Assembly (NCBI GenBank): GCA_039621445.1
Contig: CP154957.1
Coordinates: 10,596,409 to 10,660,408, forward strand
From: Euglena gracilis
Taxonomy: Eukaryota; Euglenida; Euglenophyceae; Euglenales
Length of the DNA stretch: 64,000 nucleotides
Reading direction: 5' to 3'
The notes beneath the pieces were generated by a model. It searched no databases. It was given only the letters and a program-made list of their open reading frames with translations, and was not told where the DNA came from. Below, piece by piece: positions 1 to 14,391 of this stretch. Positions within the stretch are counted from its first letter, which is position 1. Each line of letters starts with the position of its first letter. A program made the position numbers and the translations under genes.

Positions 1-440
1 TGGGCAAAGGTGGTAACAAGAAAACACATACAGCACCCAAAATTGGCAGAGAGTGGCCAAAAGTTGAAAATAGTGGCGAGAAGCAGTCAAGAGCAGCAGA
101 AAACTGGCAAAAGTCAGCGAAGGCGGTGAAAAGCAGTCCGAAGCAGCAAAAAGTGTTCCAAAAGTCGGCAAATGTGGCCAAAAGCACACAAAAGCATCAA
201 AAAGCAGTCAAAAGTCGGCAATAGTGGCCAAAATCAATCAAAAGTCAGCAAACGTGGCCAGAAGCAGTCAAAAGCATTAAAAAAGCGGCCAAAAGTCGGC
301 AACGGTGGTCAAAAGCAGCAAACGAGGAAGGGGCCCAAAGGCAGTCAAAAAGCAGCAGAAAGTGGCAACGAAGTGGCCCGTGGCGTATGCGCATTTTTTG
401 TTGGCACACCCCAACCTATGGCCTACCAGGACTGGCTGTG
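1..440. repeat. Short-period GGCCAAAAG-type repeat tract
   Basis: A degenerate run built from 10-14 bp units of the type GTGGCCAAAAG / GCAGTCAAAAG. It resembles the interior of the TA-flanked elements at 11.0 and 14.7 kb (GGCCAAAAGTGGCC units), so it may be the edge of another copy cut by the window start. The ORFs across it on both strands are Lys/Gln-rich repeat translations with no domain. Confidence 0.6.
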
Positions 441-985
441 GCATCAAAATGGGAAGTGACCAAAGGTGCCTGGTCATGACCCGCACCCGGCATGCCTTTC
501 TCCCAACAAAGTGGCCCGCCTTGCGTTTGAGTTGGCTCACCATTTCCAATTCCACCGGCAGTGGGCTGGCCGCGGCCATTTGCTGCAATCAGGCTTCCTT
601 GGGCATTGGGTGGGACAACGTTGTGTGCAATGTGGTCCTGGGGTTGGGGCTCTCCTTTGTGCTCTGGGACCGCAGAAAATTGAAGCAAAAGCTTTCACAG
701 CTTAGCCTGGGAGAGGTGGTCATTCTTTTCACTGGGAGAATTTTCGCCTCTTGGAGGCTCCAATGAACAATAAATAAATAAATAAATGAATAAATAAAAT
801 GACATGACATATTGCCACTGCCAACTATTTTTATTGTATATTGACAAATTGATATATGACACGATTTTTATGCACGTATAATACGTTTGTACGTATGTGT
901 TAATATATACACTTTAATAATAATATTTATAATGAAAACAATAGTTTTATAATTGTAATAAATCAATGAAAGGAAGATAATACGC
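441..985. other. Non-coding stretch, nothing recognised
   Basis: The first half is mixed-composition sequence. The part from 770 to 985 is AT-rich, with a short AATA/AAATA run near 770-800. No exon-like GC-rich block with a usable acceptor is visible. It may be an intron, or the 5' flank of the first WD40 exon. Confidence 0.4.
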
Positions 986-989
986 AGCA

Positions 990-1216
990 ATGCAGCGTTT
1001 TACCGCCGCATTAGGAGGGACGTGCTTGGCCTCACGGCCGCCTGGCGGTGACCTACGGGGGAAGCACTTCTTCATCGCGTGCCGGGACGGCGCGCTGCGG
1101 ATGCACGACCTGGCCACCGGGGCACTGCAGAAGCACGTCGTGTTCGCGCGGGAGGCGCTGCGGCTGCAGTACTGCACCGCGGACTGCCTCGGCCGGGCTG
1201 GATTTGAGGCCGCCGG
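990..1216 (+). CDS. Exon: WD40 blade
   Basis: The frame starting at ATG 990 encodes a canonical blade: GTCLASRPPGG, then HFFIACRDGALRMHDLATGAL, with the strand-turn-strand pattern and MHD in the WD position. A following strand reads ALRLQYC. ATG 990 could be the true start or internal; a weak acceptor (ACGCAG) lies just upstream. A GCCG|GTGACC donor is possible near 1216. Codon use is strongly GC3, unlike the AT-rich sequence before it. The downstream part of the same ORF (1225-1550) is repeat-like and probably intronic. Confidence 0.55.
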
Positions 1217-4200
1217 TGACCGCTCCCGATGGAGGGGGGTGGGGGCTTCTTCCAGGCACCCCAAGGCAGGCACCCCAAGGCGTCCAGATCCGACCCGCAC
1301 AAGAGGGGAAAACGTGCCTGTGTGCTGCCCAGGCACTCCAGCACCGAAGGCAACAGAAGTCCAGAGAATGGCCATTTTCGCCCCCACCCTTCCCAGAGGG
1401 CCATCCTCTAGTGGGCAGTGGGGTGATTCCAGGACCCAGGGCACTCTGAACCGATCAAATTTGGCTTGGTCTCGGCATGCCGGAGCGGGAGTTCGTTCTG
1501 CTGGTGGCAGGGGACGGGCAGGTGTACGGCCGGGCCTGCCTTTTCCGCTGTAACAGAGGATTTCGCTTTTGTTTTGCGGTTTATGAATTCAGCTTGACCG
1601 CCTGGAAACAAGAGACAAAGCTGCAATCCATTCCTGTTTTTTTTTAAAAAAGGAGTCACACGCGTTCGGGGTTCCGTTTGACCTGCCACCTCCCCCTTGC
1701 AGTCGGCTTACACTAGGCATCCCCCCACTGGGGTTTTAAGCAATGGGCATGTCAGTGGTCCCCCAAAGGCCCGCCTGGAATGGTCTTCGACCCGTTCTGC
1801 CAGGTGCCCGTGGTGCGGTTCCAGAGCCAGAAGTTCCCTATTGATGCACGGGCCGCTGTCCAGGGCTGCCTCGGATAAAGGTGCCCTTCGTTTTGCCGCT
1901 GGCACCGCAATCACGTCCATGCGTATGCCTTATATAAAGGTATCCCCCCTCCCCCTTGTGTCGATGAATCGCCCTGTATTTCCCCCGCTTCACCTGAAAA
2001 CTGTCCTCCCAAGAAATCTCAACCCTCCATCCTCGTTAATCTGTCTTCAGGACCTGTTCCCACCCTTGTCCATGCTGACCTGTCCTCTAACAGTTTTTTG
2101 GGGGGGTTTCACTTTTTCTGTTGAGAAAGGCATTCTTTCCCAGCGAGTATTTAGGAGGACAGATCAGCGAGTTTGGTGGTCAGAGAACAGTTTCCCCCTG
2201 CTGGGGGTACGGGTCAGAGGAAACCCGGCATGAAAAAGTTCGACCCTGCACCGACACAACAACGCTGGAAAAGCGAATTTACAAAAGTTTCTGATCAGAA
2301 CCCTGAAAGGAAGGTTCAATCATAACTGGCCGGGGAGGGAGGGGGGAAGAAATGATCGCCCCTGTCCAGGAGGCAATTCTGCGGAAACTCGTTATAACAT
2401 AATAAATAATAATAAAATAATATAATGCTGCGACATGGCCAAAAAACATAACGAAAATACGTTCCATTTGTGCATCACTGTGGGGGGGGAGGGGTCCATC
2501 CAACCAGCAGCCCCCCGACATGGACGAACTTTAATCCCTGCCAGCCCATATAACTGGAAATCTTGTCATATATGCGTGGGCACATACCTTCCCCCCCTTG
2601 TCGTTATGACCCCTGACTGCAGGCCAGGCATACAACGGGGGGGGGGGGTAGGTTTTCCAAACCTTCCAGTTCCGCCAACCCGCCACCACCCCTGCAATCG
2701 TCTTCAGCCCAATTCACGGCAATGTCCTGATGGGCCAGGCCGGGAACAGCGTGCTGGTCTGGGACTGGCAGCCAAGGCATCACAAGGCCCAGTGTCCAGG
2801 GTTTGATTCCCCCTCCCCATTTGATGCCCCCGGGATGTTGCCAGCCCCCACCGCCCACCCGGGGCTCATACCAGCTGACTTTTTTTTGTCATTGAGGTCT
2901 GCCTGGCGTGACCCACGAGGTAACAGCTTGAGGGGAGGGTTCATACCGACTTCCTGCGAAGTGGGGTGCCGTTTCCCCTCACGTGGCCCCTTGCAGTTGG
3001 GTGCACAAGTCCAAAGATGGACGCTTGTCATTCAGTGCACGACGGACAATGCTGTTGGGGATGCTGGAGAAATGGATGAATTTTTTTTGATTGAGAAATG
3101 GATTATAATTATTATTATCATTATTATGAATTTTTTTGCACTCCCAAAATTGAATTTGATCAGAAGTGTGTTTTCAGCCTTCCATTTCTCTTATTTGTTT
3201 ATTTGTGAACTCCAAGGATCTTTGTATGCTTTCATTTCTCAACAGGTTTGCCTTACAACCCCAACTTGGCCACGCTTGTTTGTCTTTGAAGACCAACACA
3301 CCGTTGGATTTGACGGTAAATTTAAGGTGTGGTTTTGCAACTCTGGACTTTGACACTGCGCATATTCGGTGCGAGGGGGGGGGACCATGCAACACGCGAT
3401 GATTGACACCATGAAAAAAGTCAATTAGTTCGAGCGAGGTGAGCCACAAATGCAAATCAAATCCCAGCCACAAATGAAAGAGCTTGTCCCAAAAAGCAGC
3501 CTCCTCCGGATTTTGACCAAAATGCAGAGTATCGCCATCGCGCACTGGTACCGGCCACGGACCCAGCGGTGCACATCTTCAACCACTTCCACTGGGTGAC
3601 CAACAGCACCTGCAACCACCTCGACCAGGCCGCGGAGGTGACCGCCATCTGCGTCCTCGGCCACCTCCCCGCCTTCGTGTGCGCCACCCGTGCGGTGGCC
3701 GACCGTCGGGAGGAACCTCCCAATGCTTCTGTTGACGCACAAGGAATATGTGATGGTTATCATCATCGCGTATTTGATGATTATCATCAAATATTTTTTT
3801 CCAAACATAAACATATTCATTGGTGGCAACCCCCCCCCCCAAAAAAACAGACCTCGCCTGGAACTTGTCAACTCTGCTCTGTACTCACTGACCTGTCATT
3901 AGGGACCTGTCCCCTACCTTTGTACTCGCTGACTTGTCACAAAAATTTTCCAAATTTTGACGGAAAATGAAAATTTTTGAAGCTCTGGAAGGTCAGAAAT
4001 GGCCAGTCTTTTGGGGGGGGGGCCAAGTGTCTTCCTGCAGCCCGGTTGACACCCCAACACACTCCGAGACCCCCCGCAGAGTTGGTCGAATTCAGTCTGG
4101 CCATAATGCCCCTCCCATCGCACCCCGCTGCCACTCCACGCCCCGGACAGCCGAGGGGCCCTGAACCTCTGGTCTTTCCGCCAAGCGGGTAACCCGCAGC

Positions 4201-6699
4201 TGCTCTCCACCTGGTACAACTACCGCGTCGAGGGCATCGCGTACATCCCCAGCGTGACGTGCATCGCCCACCTGGATGAGCGGCTGGGCCCCTTCGCAGC
4301 TGCAGAAACAGGGGATTCTGCCCTGGGAGTGGTCCGGCCAGCCAGAACCTTTTTGCCAGCTGGCAGCACCAGCAGGACTGTGGACCCCCTCCCCCCAGGG
4401 TCCACTGAAATAAAGTTGGGGCCAGCCTGGCGAAGCCCCTGAGGATTTCGGTGGGGAAAAAATATGTTGGAAATGGTCAAAACCGGCTCTTTTGAGTGTT
4501 TTTTTTTTAGTGTTTAAACCGCATAATATTTGATTGATTGTTGGCTACTGTGTTGGAGTTTTTTTCCCCCTATTTTTGACCACTAGTCAGGACCAGCCTG
4601 GCAGCCGGCCAACTACCTCCCCCCACCCTCCTAGCTAGCACCCTCTTTTCCAGCTGGCTGGTTGACCCCTCCCCCTGGGGCTTGAAAGCAACCCCTGGCG
4701 GTCTTTTCACTTGTCACTCACCTCAAGTGATAACTTCCCGAGGTGGCGCAGGATGACATTTTGCAATGAATTTGGTGCCGGACGCATTCAAGAACTGCAA
4801 GCACAAAATGGTTTTGTTTTGTTCCCTGATCATATCAACCAAGCCATAGAAATTGTTCCAGTTTTGGTCGTAAAGAACGCTTGTAGAAGTCACCTGTGGT
4901 CCATACCCCTGTATGAGCACCACACCAGACCTTGCAAACACCCGCATTGTCCACTGCTGTGACACAGGCCAAAAGGTCGAAAATGGCAGTTCAACTTTTG
5001 TGTTTCTTTCAGTTCAAAAAAGAACAAATGTTTATGTCAGTTCCAAAAACACGCCATTTTTTGTTTTCCTTTTCTCTCTCCCTTCCTGATTCCTCTTTCT
5101 CTCTCAACGGTGGTTTGCATTTCAGCGGTGCCTCTTTTCGGCAGGGGCCGCCGGCTTTCGTCAAATCGACTGCAACCCCCCAAGCCTGCACCTGGCCCGG
5201 GGGGGGGGGGGGGCGATCGCGCAAGGCGCCCAGGGGCAGCACCTGCTGTACACGGCCGACGACTTCGGCCGGGTGGCCATCTGGGACGTGGGGCTCATCC
5301 TGGCCCGCTGGCCGGGGGGACGGAGCAGCTTTCCGGCCCAACACCCCGGCTCTGTGCACTTTTGGGTTGCGGGTATAATCCAAGCATCCACATTGCCTGT
5401 TTTATTTGAATGCAAATCAATAAGCTTGCTCAAAATTGGATAGTCGCTGAAAACAAATCTTTTCTGTACAGTTTTGTGTGTTCGATTTATCGAGAAAAAG
5501 CTCAAGTGGTTTCCAGGGTTAAAAGAAATTGAAGATACACCTTATTCCCAATGTCCAAACCTTCTCCCGCCTCTTGCACAACCCAAATTGACAACATTTT
5601 AATTTTTGGCTTGCGTGGTTCCAAAAAATATGTAATCTGTTGTGTAAATGTGCCAAAAATCCACCTGCTTGAATTACACCCCTGGCTTGCCACAGGGTTT
5701 CCTGTGGTTGTTTCACCCCTGTGTGTCACCCAACATGTGGTATGACGACTGCCCCCCCCCCCGGGGGGTGAGAGGTAATGGGAGGTTGACCGCTGAGAGG
5801 TTGGGCTGCGGCCGGTCACGATCCAACCAAAATCAGCTTTTGGTTTGGTGTGACAGGCCCAGCAAACAGAAAATTTATTTTGCTGAGTGGTTTTCTAGTG
5901 GGCTGTGGTAAGCTGCGGCCAACCAAAATTTCCTTCGATCCCAACAGTTGCTGTGGACGACCGCCACCCAATCAAATTGCAACCGACGATCGCATGAAGA
6001 AAAATTCACGAGGTTATTTGAAAGCATCAGGGAAGGGTTAAGGTTTTCAGGCAAACAGTTGAACCTGTCCCGCAAAGTCGAAAAATGGTTTCGCCACGGC
6101 ATACCACGGCCTGTACGGTGCGCCACGGCCCGCACGTCATGCCAAGCCACAAAGTTATCTTCTGGAGGTTTGGCATACCCCCCCCCCCCCGGGGGTCGGC
6201 ATGGCAAAATGGGTCCCCCCTCCGGTGGCCCAGCGGCCTCGTCAGACGTGCCCAACCTCCTCTCGACTTGGCCTGGGGGGGGGGGAGTGCCCCATCCCCC
6301 CGTCGCCGGCTGCATAACGTGACTCCCCTGTCGGCCTTCCCGGCACAGCTTGTACGGCTCATGCTTTTGTTCTGGCGTGTCCCGGCCATTCTTTCCTTCT
6401 TAAAGGCTGCTCGACCCTCGGGCGCCAGATTGAAACTTGCAATCAGTGGAATGGTGGTATGATCCCCATGTTTTGCATTGTGCAAACGCTGCAGATTTTG
6501 TCGCAATGAGTATGTTCAGATCGGTGAAAGTACATGTACCCCCCCCGGGAATTTTGTGCCCCATGTGGTTGTCAAAATCTCCGGGAAGTTGTCATCTTGA
6601 GTTTGTTATGTGTGCCTTGTCGCTTCCCAGCAGAAGTCGTCAGCTTGACAACAACCACCTGGGGGAAGGGGTAGGTAACTTTTTAGTGACTTTTCTCAT

Positions 6700-6751
<52 letters not shown>

Positions 6752-9700
6752 ACGCACACGCACACGCACACGCACACGCACACGCACACGCACACGCACA
6801 CGCACACGCACGCACAACACACATGCAGTGTGTATTTGTCTAGTTTTTAGACCCATCACACACAGGAAGGTTATGTCTTCCTGTAAATCATAAATGCCCA
6901 ACTGCCCCGTCAGTTGCCACACGCAATTGGCAAGCACCGGATCACCCAATATCCCTCTCAGGGGGTGTTGCCCCAAAAGGTTTTGACGGGCTGGGTTCAG
7001 GGTTTTTTTTAGTCGTGGACCCCCCGGGGGGGGTCCCCCGGGGGGGGGGGGGGTCCCCCGGAGGGGGGGCGGGAAAAACCTTTTGGCGCCAAAGGTGCCG
7101 AAAATTTTTGAAAAAGGGCTATTTTTACCCCCCCCCCCTATGTCCAACGACCCCCCTATGTCCAACGACCACCCCCCCGGTCAGAGGACACCTTTTTGGA
7201 GGTTTGGCAAAAATTTTGGTCCCGGCGCGAAGCGCCGGGCCGAAAATTTTTGTGCCCCAAATTGGTCAAAAATTGGCCCAAATGCCATTTTTGGCACTTT
7301 TTGGACAAAAATTTGTCAAAATTGCCCAAAATTTTCGGCGCAAAGCACTGGAAGGGAAAACTTGACCTTTTTTGGGGGGTGGGGTCCCGATTACCCCCCA
7401 ACATTTTTTTTGACCCCTTGTCCAACGACCACCCCCCCGGTCAGAGGACACCTTTTTGGTCACTACCCTATGTCCAACGACCACCCCCCCGGTCGGAGGA
7501 CAGAGGTTACTGGTCGTTGGACATAGGGGGGGGAGGGTAACACTTTTCGCGATTTTTCGGCCATTTTTTTTGTGGGTCCCCCAGGAGGTATCTTTGGAGG
7601 TGTCTTAGACCAGCGCCGACGTCCCAAAGGACGGCCGGGCGGCGACCACGCCATCCGCAAACTGCGCCGGGACTTCGCCTCGTACCTCCGGCAGGTGTTT
7701 GCCCCGAACCGAAAGCTGATGCCGATGCTCAGGACGGCCCCCACGGGTGTGGGAGGCACGACAAATGTTCCTTACCCCCCCCCCCTATGTCCAACGACCC
7801 CCCTATGTCCAATGACCACCCCCCCGGTCAGAGGACACCTTTTCGGAGGTTTGACCATTTTTTGGTCTCGGCGTGAAGCGCTGGGACGAAAATTTTTGCC
7901 CAAAAATTGGCCAAAAATTTGGCCAAAATACCATTTTTGACACTTTTTGGACAAAAAAATTGTCAAAATTGCCCAAAGTTTTCGGCGCGAAGCGCCGGAA
8001 GGGAAAATTGGGGCATTTTTGGGTGGGTAGGGTACCCACCAACTTTCTTTTGACCCCTTGTCCAACGACCACCCCCCCCCCGGTCAGAGGACAGAGGTTG
8101 CCGGTCATTGGACATAGGGGGGGGGGTAAACATTTCCTTGGGCATCAGTTTCCGCGCCGAAGTGTCGACGACCGAAGAAATTCGAAGAATTGGTGTCTTT
8201 GATGGTATCTGGACTCCTCCCCACCTCCACCGTTCAACAGCCCCACCCTTCTCCAGTGTGCTTGATTTGCCCGCAAAATGCGTTGTCCATATTTGTCCTG
8301 GCAATTTTCTTCATAGATATATGTAGGATATGAGCCGTAGATGAACCCCTCCTCTGTTGGGTCCAACTTGACCCGGGTCAATAACACGGGGGGGAGGTAG
8401 TCCGGGCAGGCCTCCCACGCTGGGCTAAGTGGGTGGTGGGACCCAAGCACCTATGCCGACCGCAGCCGACCGCAGCTTTGATGATTGTCATAGGTAGGGT
8501 GCCGACCGCAGCCGACCGCACCCGACCGCAGCCGACCGCAGATTTTTTCCCCAACGTCCACATTTATTGTCACGTGACAGTGAGTAAGTGGATTGTTTTG
8601 TATGCAAGGGCTTGTGAAGTTGATGCTTTTCTGGGCAAGCATTGCCACACAATGATTGGATTTTCTCCTTTGAGAGGGTTGATGCTTCAGTCTTTCATGG
8701 CATTGCAGATGTGGATTGTCTTTAGGGAGTACATTGCTAGTTCTTTGCCCTATTGCTAGTTCTTTTCTAATCGTCATCGGTGGTTTCGTCATCCAAGAGT
8801 GGGCAAATAAGTGCCGACCGCTGCCGACCGCTGCCGACCACTGCCGACCGCTGCCGACCGCGGAAAAAATCTTGGCCCTGACCATAGATGCCTGGTGGGA
8901 CCCCTTGGGGGGGGGGGGTCTTGAAAAGAAGCCGGCTCTCACCTGTGGGGAGATGGAAGGGGGTGTCTGGCCTGCCGGCGCTGCTGACCTCGGTGCAGTG
9001 CCACCGGAACTTTGTCAGCGCCCTCCTGCGCGTCAAGATGCCGCTGTGCTTCGTCACCACGGGGGAGGACGCCCACATGTACGTCTGGAGTCCCGGGCGG
9101 GGAGTTTGTTTGCCACCAGGCGTTGGGCGGGGTTTGGGGGCAGGGGAGGTGGCCATCAGGGGAAACGGCGTGCCCCAGAGAAAAATTGGTCTCTTGGGAT
9201 GGGAAGTTTGCTGGCCCGAATTTTCTGTGGATGGCTCCCAAAAAAGGGTCGCAGAGAGACAGGTCCCTGGACTCAAGTTGACCTGCCTTGCCTACTTCTC
9301 CCGCCTAGGCCACAACCTATGGTCCGTGTGGTGCATTATGGTTTCTCAGGCTGTTGGGGAGGACCCCTTTCTTAAGCAGAAACCCTCCCTCTTTTTTCAT
9401 TTCCTTCTGAAATCTCTCAACGTCATAAATCTCAGTGCATTGTTCTGATGGATTTATGTACATAGACGTATCCTTTTTATGATTTTTAATTTGTATTTTT
9501 TTCTGATTTTTAATTTGTATTTTTTTCTGAGTTTGAAATCAATGGTTTTTCATAGTGACCATTGACCTTCCCCTGTCCCCCTGCTCATCCTCTGCCTTCC
9601 AAACCACTCGAAAGGCTTGGGCCCGGCCCTGCTATTCCACGCAGCACTACTCGCTGCGCTTCCCCTTCTGGACCCGGCTACAGCAGGAGTTCCCTCCCCC

Positions 9701-12700
9701 AGGGGCTGGCCCGCCACCTTTGGTCGGCTGACGCAGGACGCAGGCTGAATTTTAAGTCTGAAGCCGACCCCCCCCCCCTCGGGGGTGCCTGTCTCGGCAG
9801 GCACTCCAAGGCAATTAGAGCCGACCCCCCCCCAGGAGGGAGGTGAGCAAACCACAATCCCTCCACTGCTGGGTCTGATGCACCAGTAATGCGGCTTCCC
9901 CTGCCCTCGGTCGATGTTCCGGCGGCACGTTCAGCGGGCCCTCTCCGTCATCGACGAGAAACACCTGCCAGAGGGACCGGGAATGCCCCTTAAAAACCTG
10001 TTTTTTTTTTAGGCTTCCAGCCTTCTCAAAGCGGCTGCATGCCTCTGGGGTGAACCATCGCCGAGCTCCCCTTCCTACCTCACGCAGTTTGTCACCTTTT
10101 ACCCCAAACCAGTCAATTCCAAGAATCGGAATTCCACATTCCCCTCCCCTCGGAAGACTACGTACTGGCTTGGAAACGGTCAGGGTCCCGGGTGTGGCGT
10201 TCCATCCAATTGTGATGAGAATGCTTTTGGCCAAACACAACCTGCCCGGGTGGCCGGGGTCAGTTAGGGTGTGTTTTGGCTTCATAACCTGTCACATGGG
10301 TGGGCGTATCATTCCCTCGATTCCCCCAAAGCTGTGGACCCGCTGAGTTGTTTGGGGAACACGCGTGCATCGCCGCTGGCAGTATCATGCGGCCCGGCGG
10401 GTGTATGCGGACCTCCCCCGGCCGTGGGGCCACGCGGACGACCTGCCCACCCATTGGACAGTCCAGACGGCCGCCGGCACTGCCACGAAGCTGAGGTCCA
10501 CCTTGACGTCGGTGGCGCAAGCTGGTCCCACCCCAGTGAGGCAAGGAAGAGGCTGCTGGGTTTGTGGTTGTGTCCGCGTGCACACATACGTGCGTACTTA
10601 CGTGTGTGCACGCGTGCATTGGTCCGTGTGCGAAACTGTGTGGTGTGTATTTATGCGTCCGTGGACCAAATAACAAGCAGAAATTTATGCATGCATGCGT
10701 ATGTGCTTGAGCGTAGTTGAAACCATTCTCGACCGATCCGCCCCCACCTTTCGCTGGCAGGCAAAAGAACACCGGCTGATGGAGATGGTTGCTAAACAGT
10801 TTGTCCTGGCAGGGGAGCAGGGCAGCTTCCCTCCCTCAACATTGATACGGGAGAGGTCCTCCGCAGTTTCGTTCTTGTTTCAACCACTGTTTTCATCCAT
10901 GTTTGTGCAAGTCATCCGTGTTTGTATTTTAGTGTCATTGGTTATTTTGTTTTATAACCTTCATTGTTGTGTATTTATGTACAGCTTCTTGATATTTGAC
11001 TCGCCTCGTTTATGTGCATGCAAAGACACGTGCATACCCCCCCCCCTTGTCCAACGACCGGGCTTGTCTAACGACCACCCCCCCCGGTCAGAGACGATCT
11101 TTTTGTATACGATGTTGGTTCGGCCAAAATTGCTAAAAGTTGGCTAAAAACAGTCAAAAATGGCCCAAAATGGCCTAAAATGGCCAAAGGATGGCCAAAG
11201 GTGCCCCAAAAAGTTGCCAAAAACAGCAAAAATAAGGCAAAAATGGCCAAAAGTAGCCAAAAACAGCCCAAAGTGGCCAAAAATGGGCAAAGTGGGCCAA
11301 AGTGTGGCCAACAGTTGCCAAAAGTGGCCAAAAGCGACCAAACATGGCGAAAAGCGGTCAAAAATGCCTAAAAATTCCCAAAAGTGCCCCAAAAATGTCC
11401 AAAAATGGCCAAAAGTGGCCAACCGTAGTCAAGGAATAGCATAAATGACCAAAAACAGCCCAAAAATGGCCATATACCCCTATCTATGGTAAATTTTCCT
11501 CCGATTTGGGGTCCACCCCCCTTGTCTAACGACCACCCCCCCTGGTCGGAGACGAACATTGGCCATTTTAGCGACCGCCCCCCCGGTCAGAGACGAACAT
11601 TAGTGGTCGTTGGACAAGGGGGGGGGAGGTATGTATGTATGTATGTATGTATGCATGTATACTGTATGTATGTATGTATGTATGTATGTATGTATGTATG
11701 TATGTATGTATGTATGTATGTATGTATGTATGTATGTATGTATGTATGTATACATCTGTGTGTAGATAATATATACACATATATGTTTATTTATGTACCC
11801 TCACCCCCCGGATTGTCCCCCCCCCCAGATTGGCCATTTGGGTTTTGTAAAATACCCTGGGCTAGATTGGCCATTCGATTTTCGCTGAAATGCCGTGCCA
11901 ATTGACCATTTTCCCATTTTCACCCCACAAATTGGCCATTCGGCCCAGCAAAAAAATATATACCCCCCCCCCGCCTTTGGGGGGGGGTCCAAGGACGCCC
12001 AAGGGGGTTGCCAATCTGAGGGGGGTGAGGGTATGTATGTTGCGAGCTTCCTGATTCCGCCTGGAGCGAGCCCATCGACCACCTTGAAGCCAGCCGAGGG
12101 ATGCCCCCCTGCCAGGGAGGTCCGCAGCCGCAGCCGGGAGAGCTCGCTGCCCCAGCTCACCGTCGGGCCGGCTACCACCGAGGAGGGGCCGGGGGTGGCG
12201 CCGCGCTCCCCCCAGGCAACGGGCAGCCCCCTCAAGACGGAGTTGTTCACCCCCGAAGGGAAGGCGCCCAGCCTGTTTGTGGCCCGCCAAGCGGCTGTTG
12301 CTGTTGTTGGCCCTCCCCTCCCCAATTAATCCCGCACCATTTCAAAGCCACCCTGGCGGGTCGGTTCTTTTTCTCAGTCTGGCAGCCCTAATGGCTGTCA
12401 GTTAAGCCCAGCCGAGCTTCGAAATGCTCCCCGAGCAGGTCATTTCTTGTTGCCAGACGGGGGAGGGTGTGCCACGTCTGTTATCTGCACATTTTTTTGG
12501 CACGTTTTTCTCGCATTTCGCGCATTTGCACACGATACAAGCCCTTTCATTTTCGCCCATCTTTTTTCGGGCTAGCCCCCCCCCCCCCGCGCAGTTCCTC
12601 GTGACTGCCCTCCACCCCCCCCCCATCTCATCTGCCGTCTCATGATTGAGCAACCACGCTGCATCCACTCACTTTTTCGTTCGGCGAGACTTGCCTGCTG

Positions 12701-13338
12701 GATCTGCCTCCTGGACAGGACACCCCTGGGATTGGAGCCACCTGTTGGACATCTCGGTTCCTCCCTGACGACTGATTTGCATGTTTGTGCTTCTTGTCCA
12801 CAAATGCTGAAGCAGGACCACCACCAGGGATTGGTGCTTATCCTGAAACAGGAAACTACCATTAACTGCGGACACCTTCCGATAAGCCTGAAACCCCCAA
12901 ACACGGATAACTACGGATAGCTACGTGTAAATATGAAGTTGACATTTGCTCACTTGCTCACTCCTGCTCTCCCCTCTTGGGTAATAATTAAATCTCGTCG
13001 ATGGGGGAGGGGGGAGGGGCTGGGAAAGGCTGCTGGCTGGAAAAAAGGCTACTGCCTGGCTGGGACCCCCCAGGGGGTCAAATTTTGTTATGCGACACCC
13101 TGTTCTGAACACATTACCACGATCAAAAAGAATCTGGCGTGCATCCAATGCATGTTGGTGTATTGTGGTTTCTGGCATATGGCTGACGGAAGCTGGACAG
13201 TAACGGATTTTTTCACATTCGGGGGTGCAAAAATGGGCCAAAAGTTGGTCAAAAATATGCGAAATGGGTCAGAAAAGGGCTGGCCAGGGCAAATTTGGGG
13301 TCCAAAAATCGATTTTTTTGTATATTTGGCAGTTTTTG

Positions 13339-13404
<66 letters not shown>

Positions 13405-14304
13405 ACACACATATTATAATTGGACATTTTTGCAGTTTCCATTTTTGGCACCCGGTTCGACCCAGCTCAGGCCCAGCTCCAGCCCGGCACCCAGGGGTCA
13501 GTCAGCAGCCTTTTTCCAGCCAGCCCAAACCTTCCAGCCTCTGAGCTGGACACCCCCCCCCGGGGTCACTAAGTGACGCCCAGCTTCAGAGGCCGCAAAC
13601 CCTAACCCTAACCCTAACCCTTTTCCTATTGCATTTCAACATTTTTGAAATTGTTTCCTCAGTCATTACGAGTGTTGTTTTTTTTTGCAAACAACATATA
13701 AGTGCAAATAACCAGATCACTGATAACAATGTTTTATCCGCCTCTTCCTCTCAATACCTCTTTTTATTTTTTTTATTGTCACAGGCATGTTTTTTTTTAA
13801 TCAAGATCTTGGACCCCCTCCCCCGGGGAGGGAGGGGGGTAGGGTGGGTGGGTCCCTTGGACCCCCTGCCCCCCCCCCCGGGGGGGGGGGGTAGGGGCTG
13901 GTGGGTATATCTTTTTCGGCGCCGAAGGCGCCGAAAATTTTGAAAAAGGTCCTATTTTTAGCATTTTCGGGCAAAGTGGGTGGGTCCCCCGGGACCCCCC
14001 CCCTCCCCCGGGGGTGGGTGGGTGGGGGGGTGCCGACCCCCTCCCCCCCTCCCCCCCGGTCTTAACCCTGTCCGCAGCCAGTTCTTATTGTCACAAATGT
14101 ACTTGTGGATGCACAATTCAGCCAGTTGCTCTCTAAAGCCTCCCACATGATGGCCTGCACTCGATCCTCCTGCATACAGGCTACTGCGGCCTCGAGTCCC
14201 ATTCTGGTTTCTGTTTCAGGATCGATTTATTATCCTTGTTCTGTTGCCCCCCTCCCCCTGTGAGTTGGGAGTTGCGTTGGTTGGATGAACGTAAATGTTG
14301 AGTG

Positions 14305-14391
<87 letters not shown>

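Noticed and set aside
8454-8540. CRISPR-like GCCGACCGCA repeats
   Set aside because: Units are 10 bp, directly abutting, and in a spliceosomal-intron eukaryotic context.
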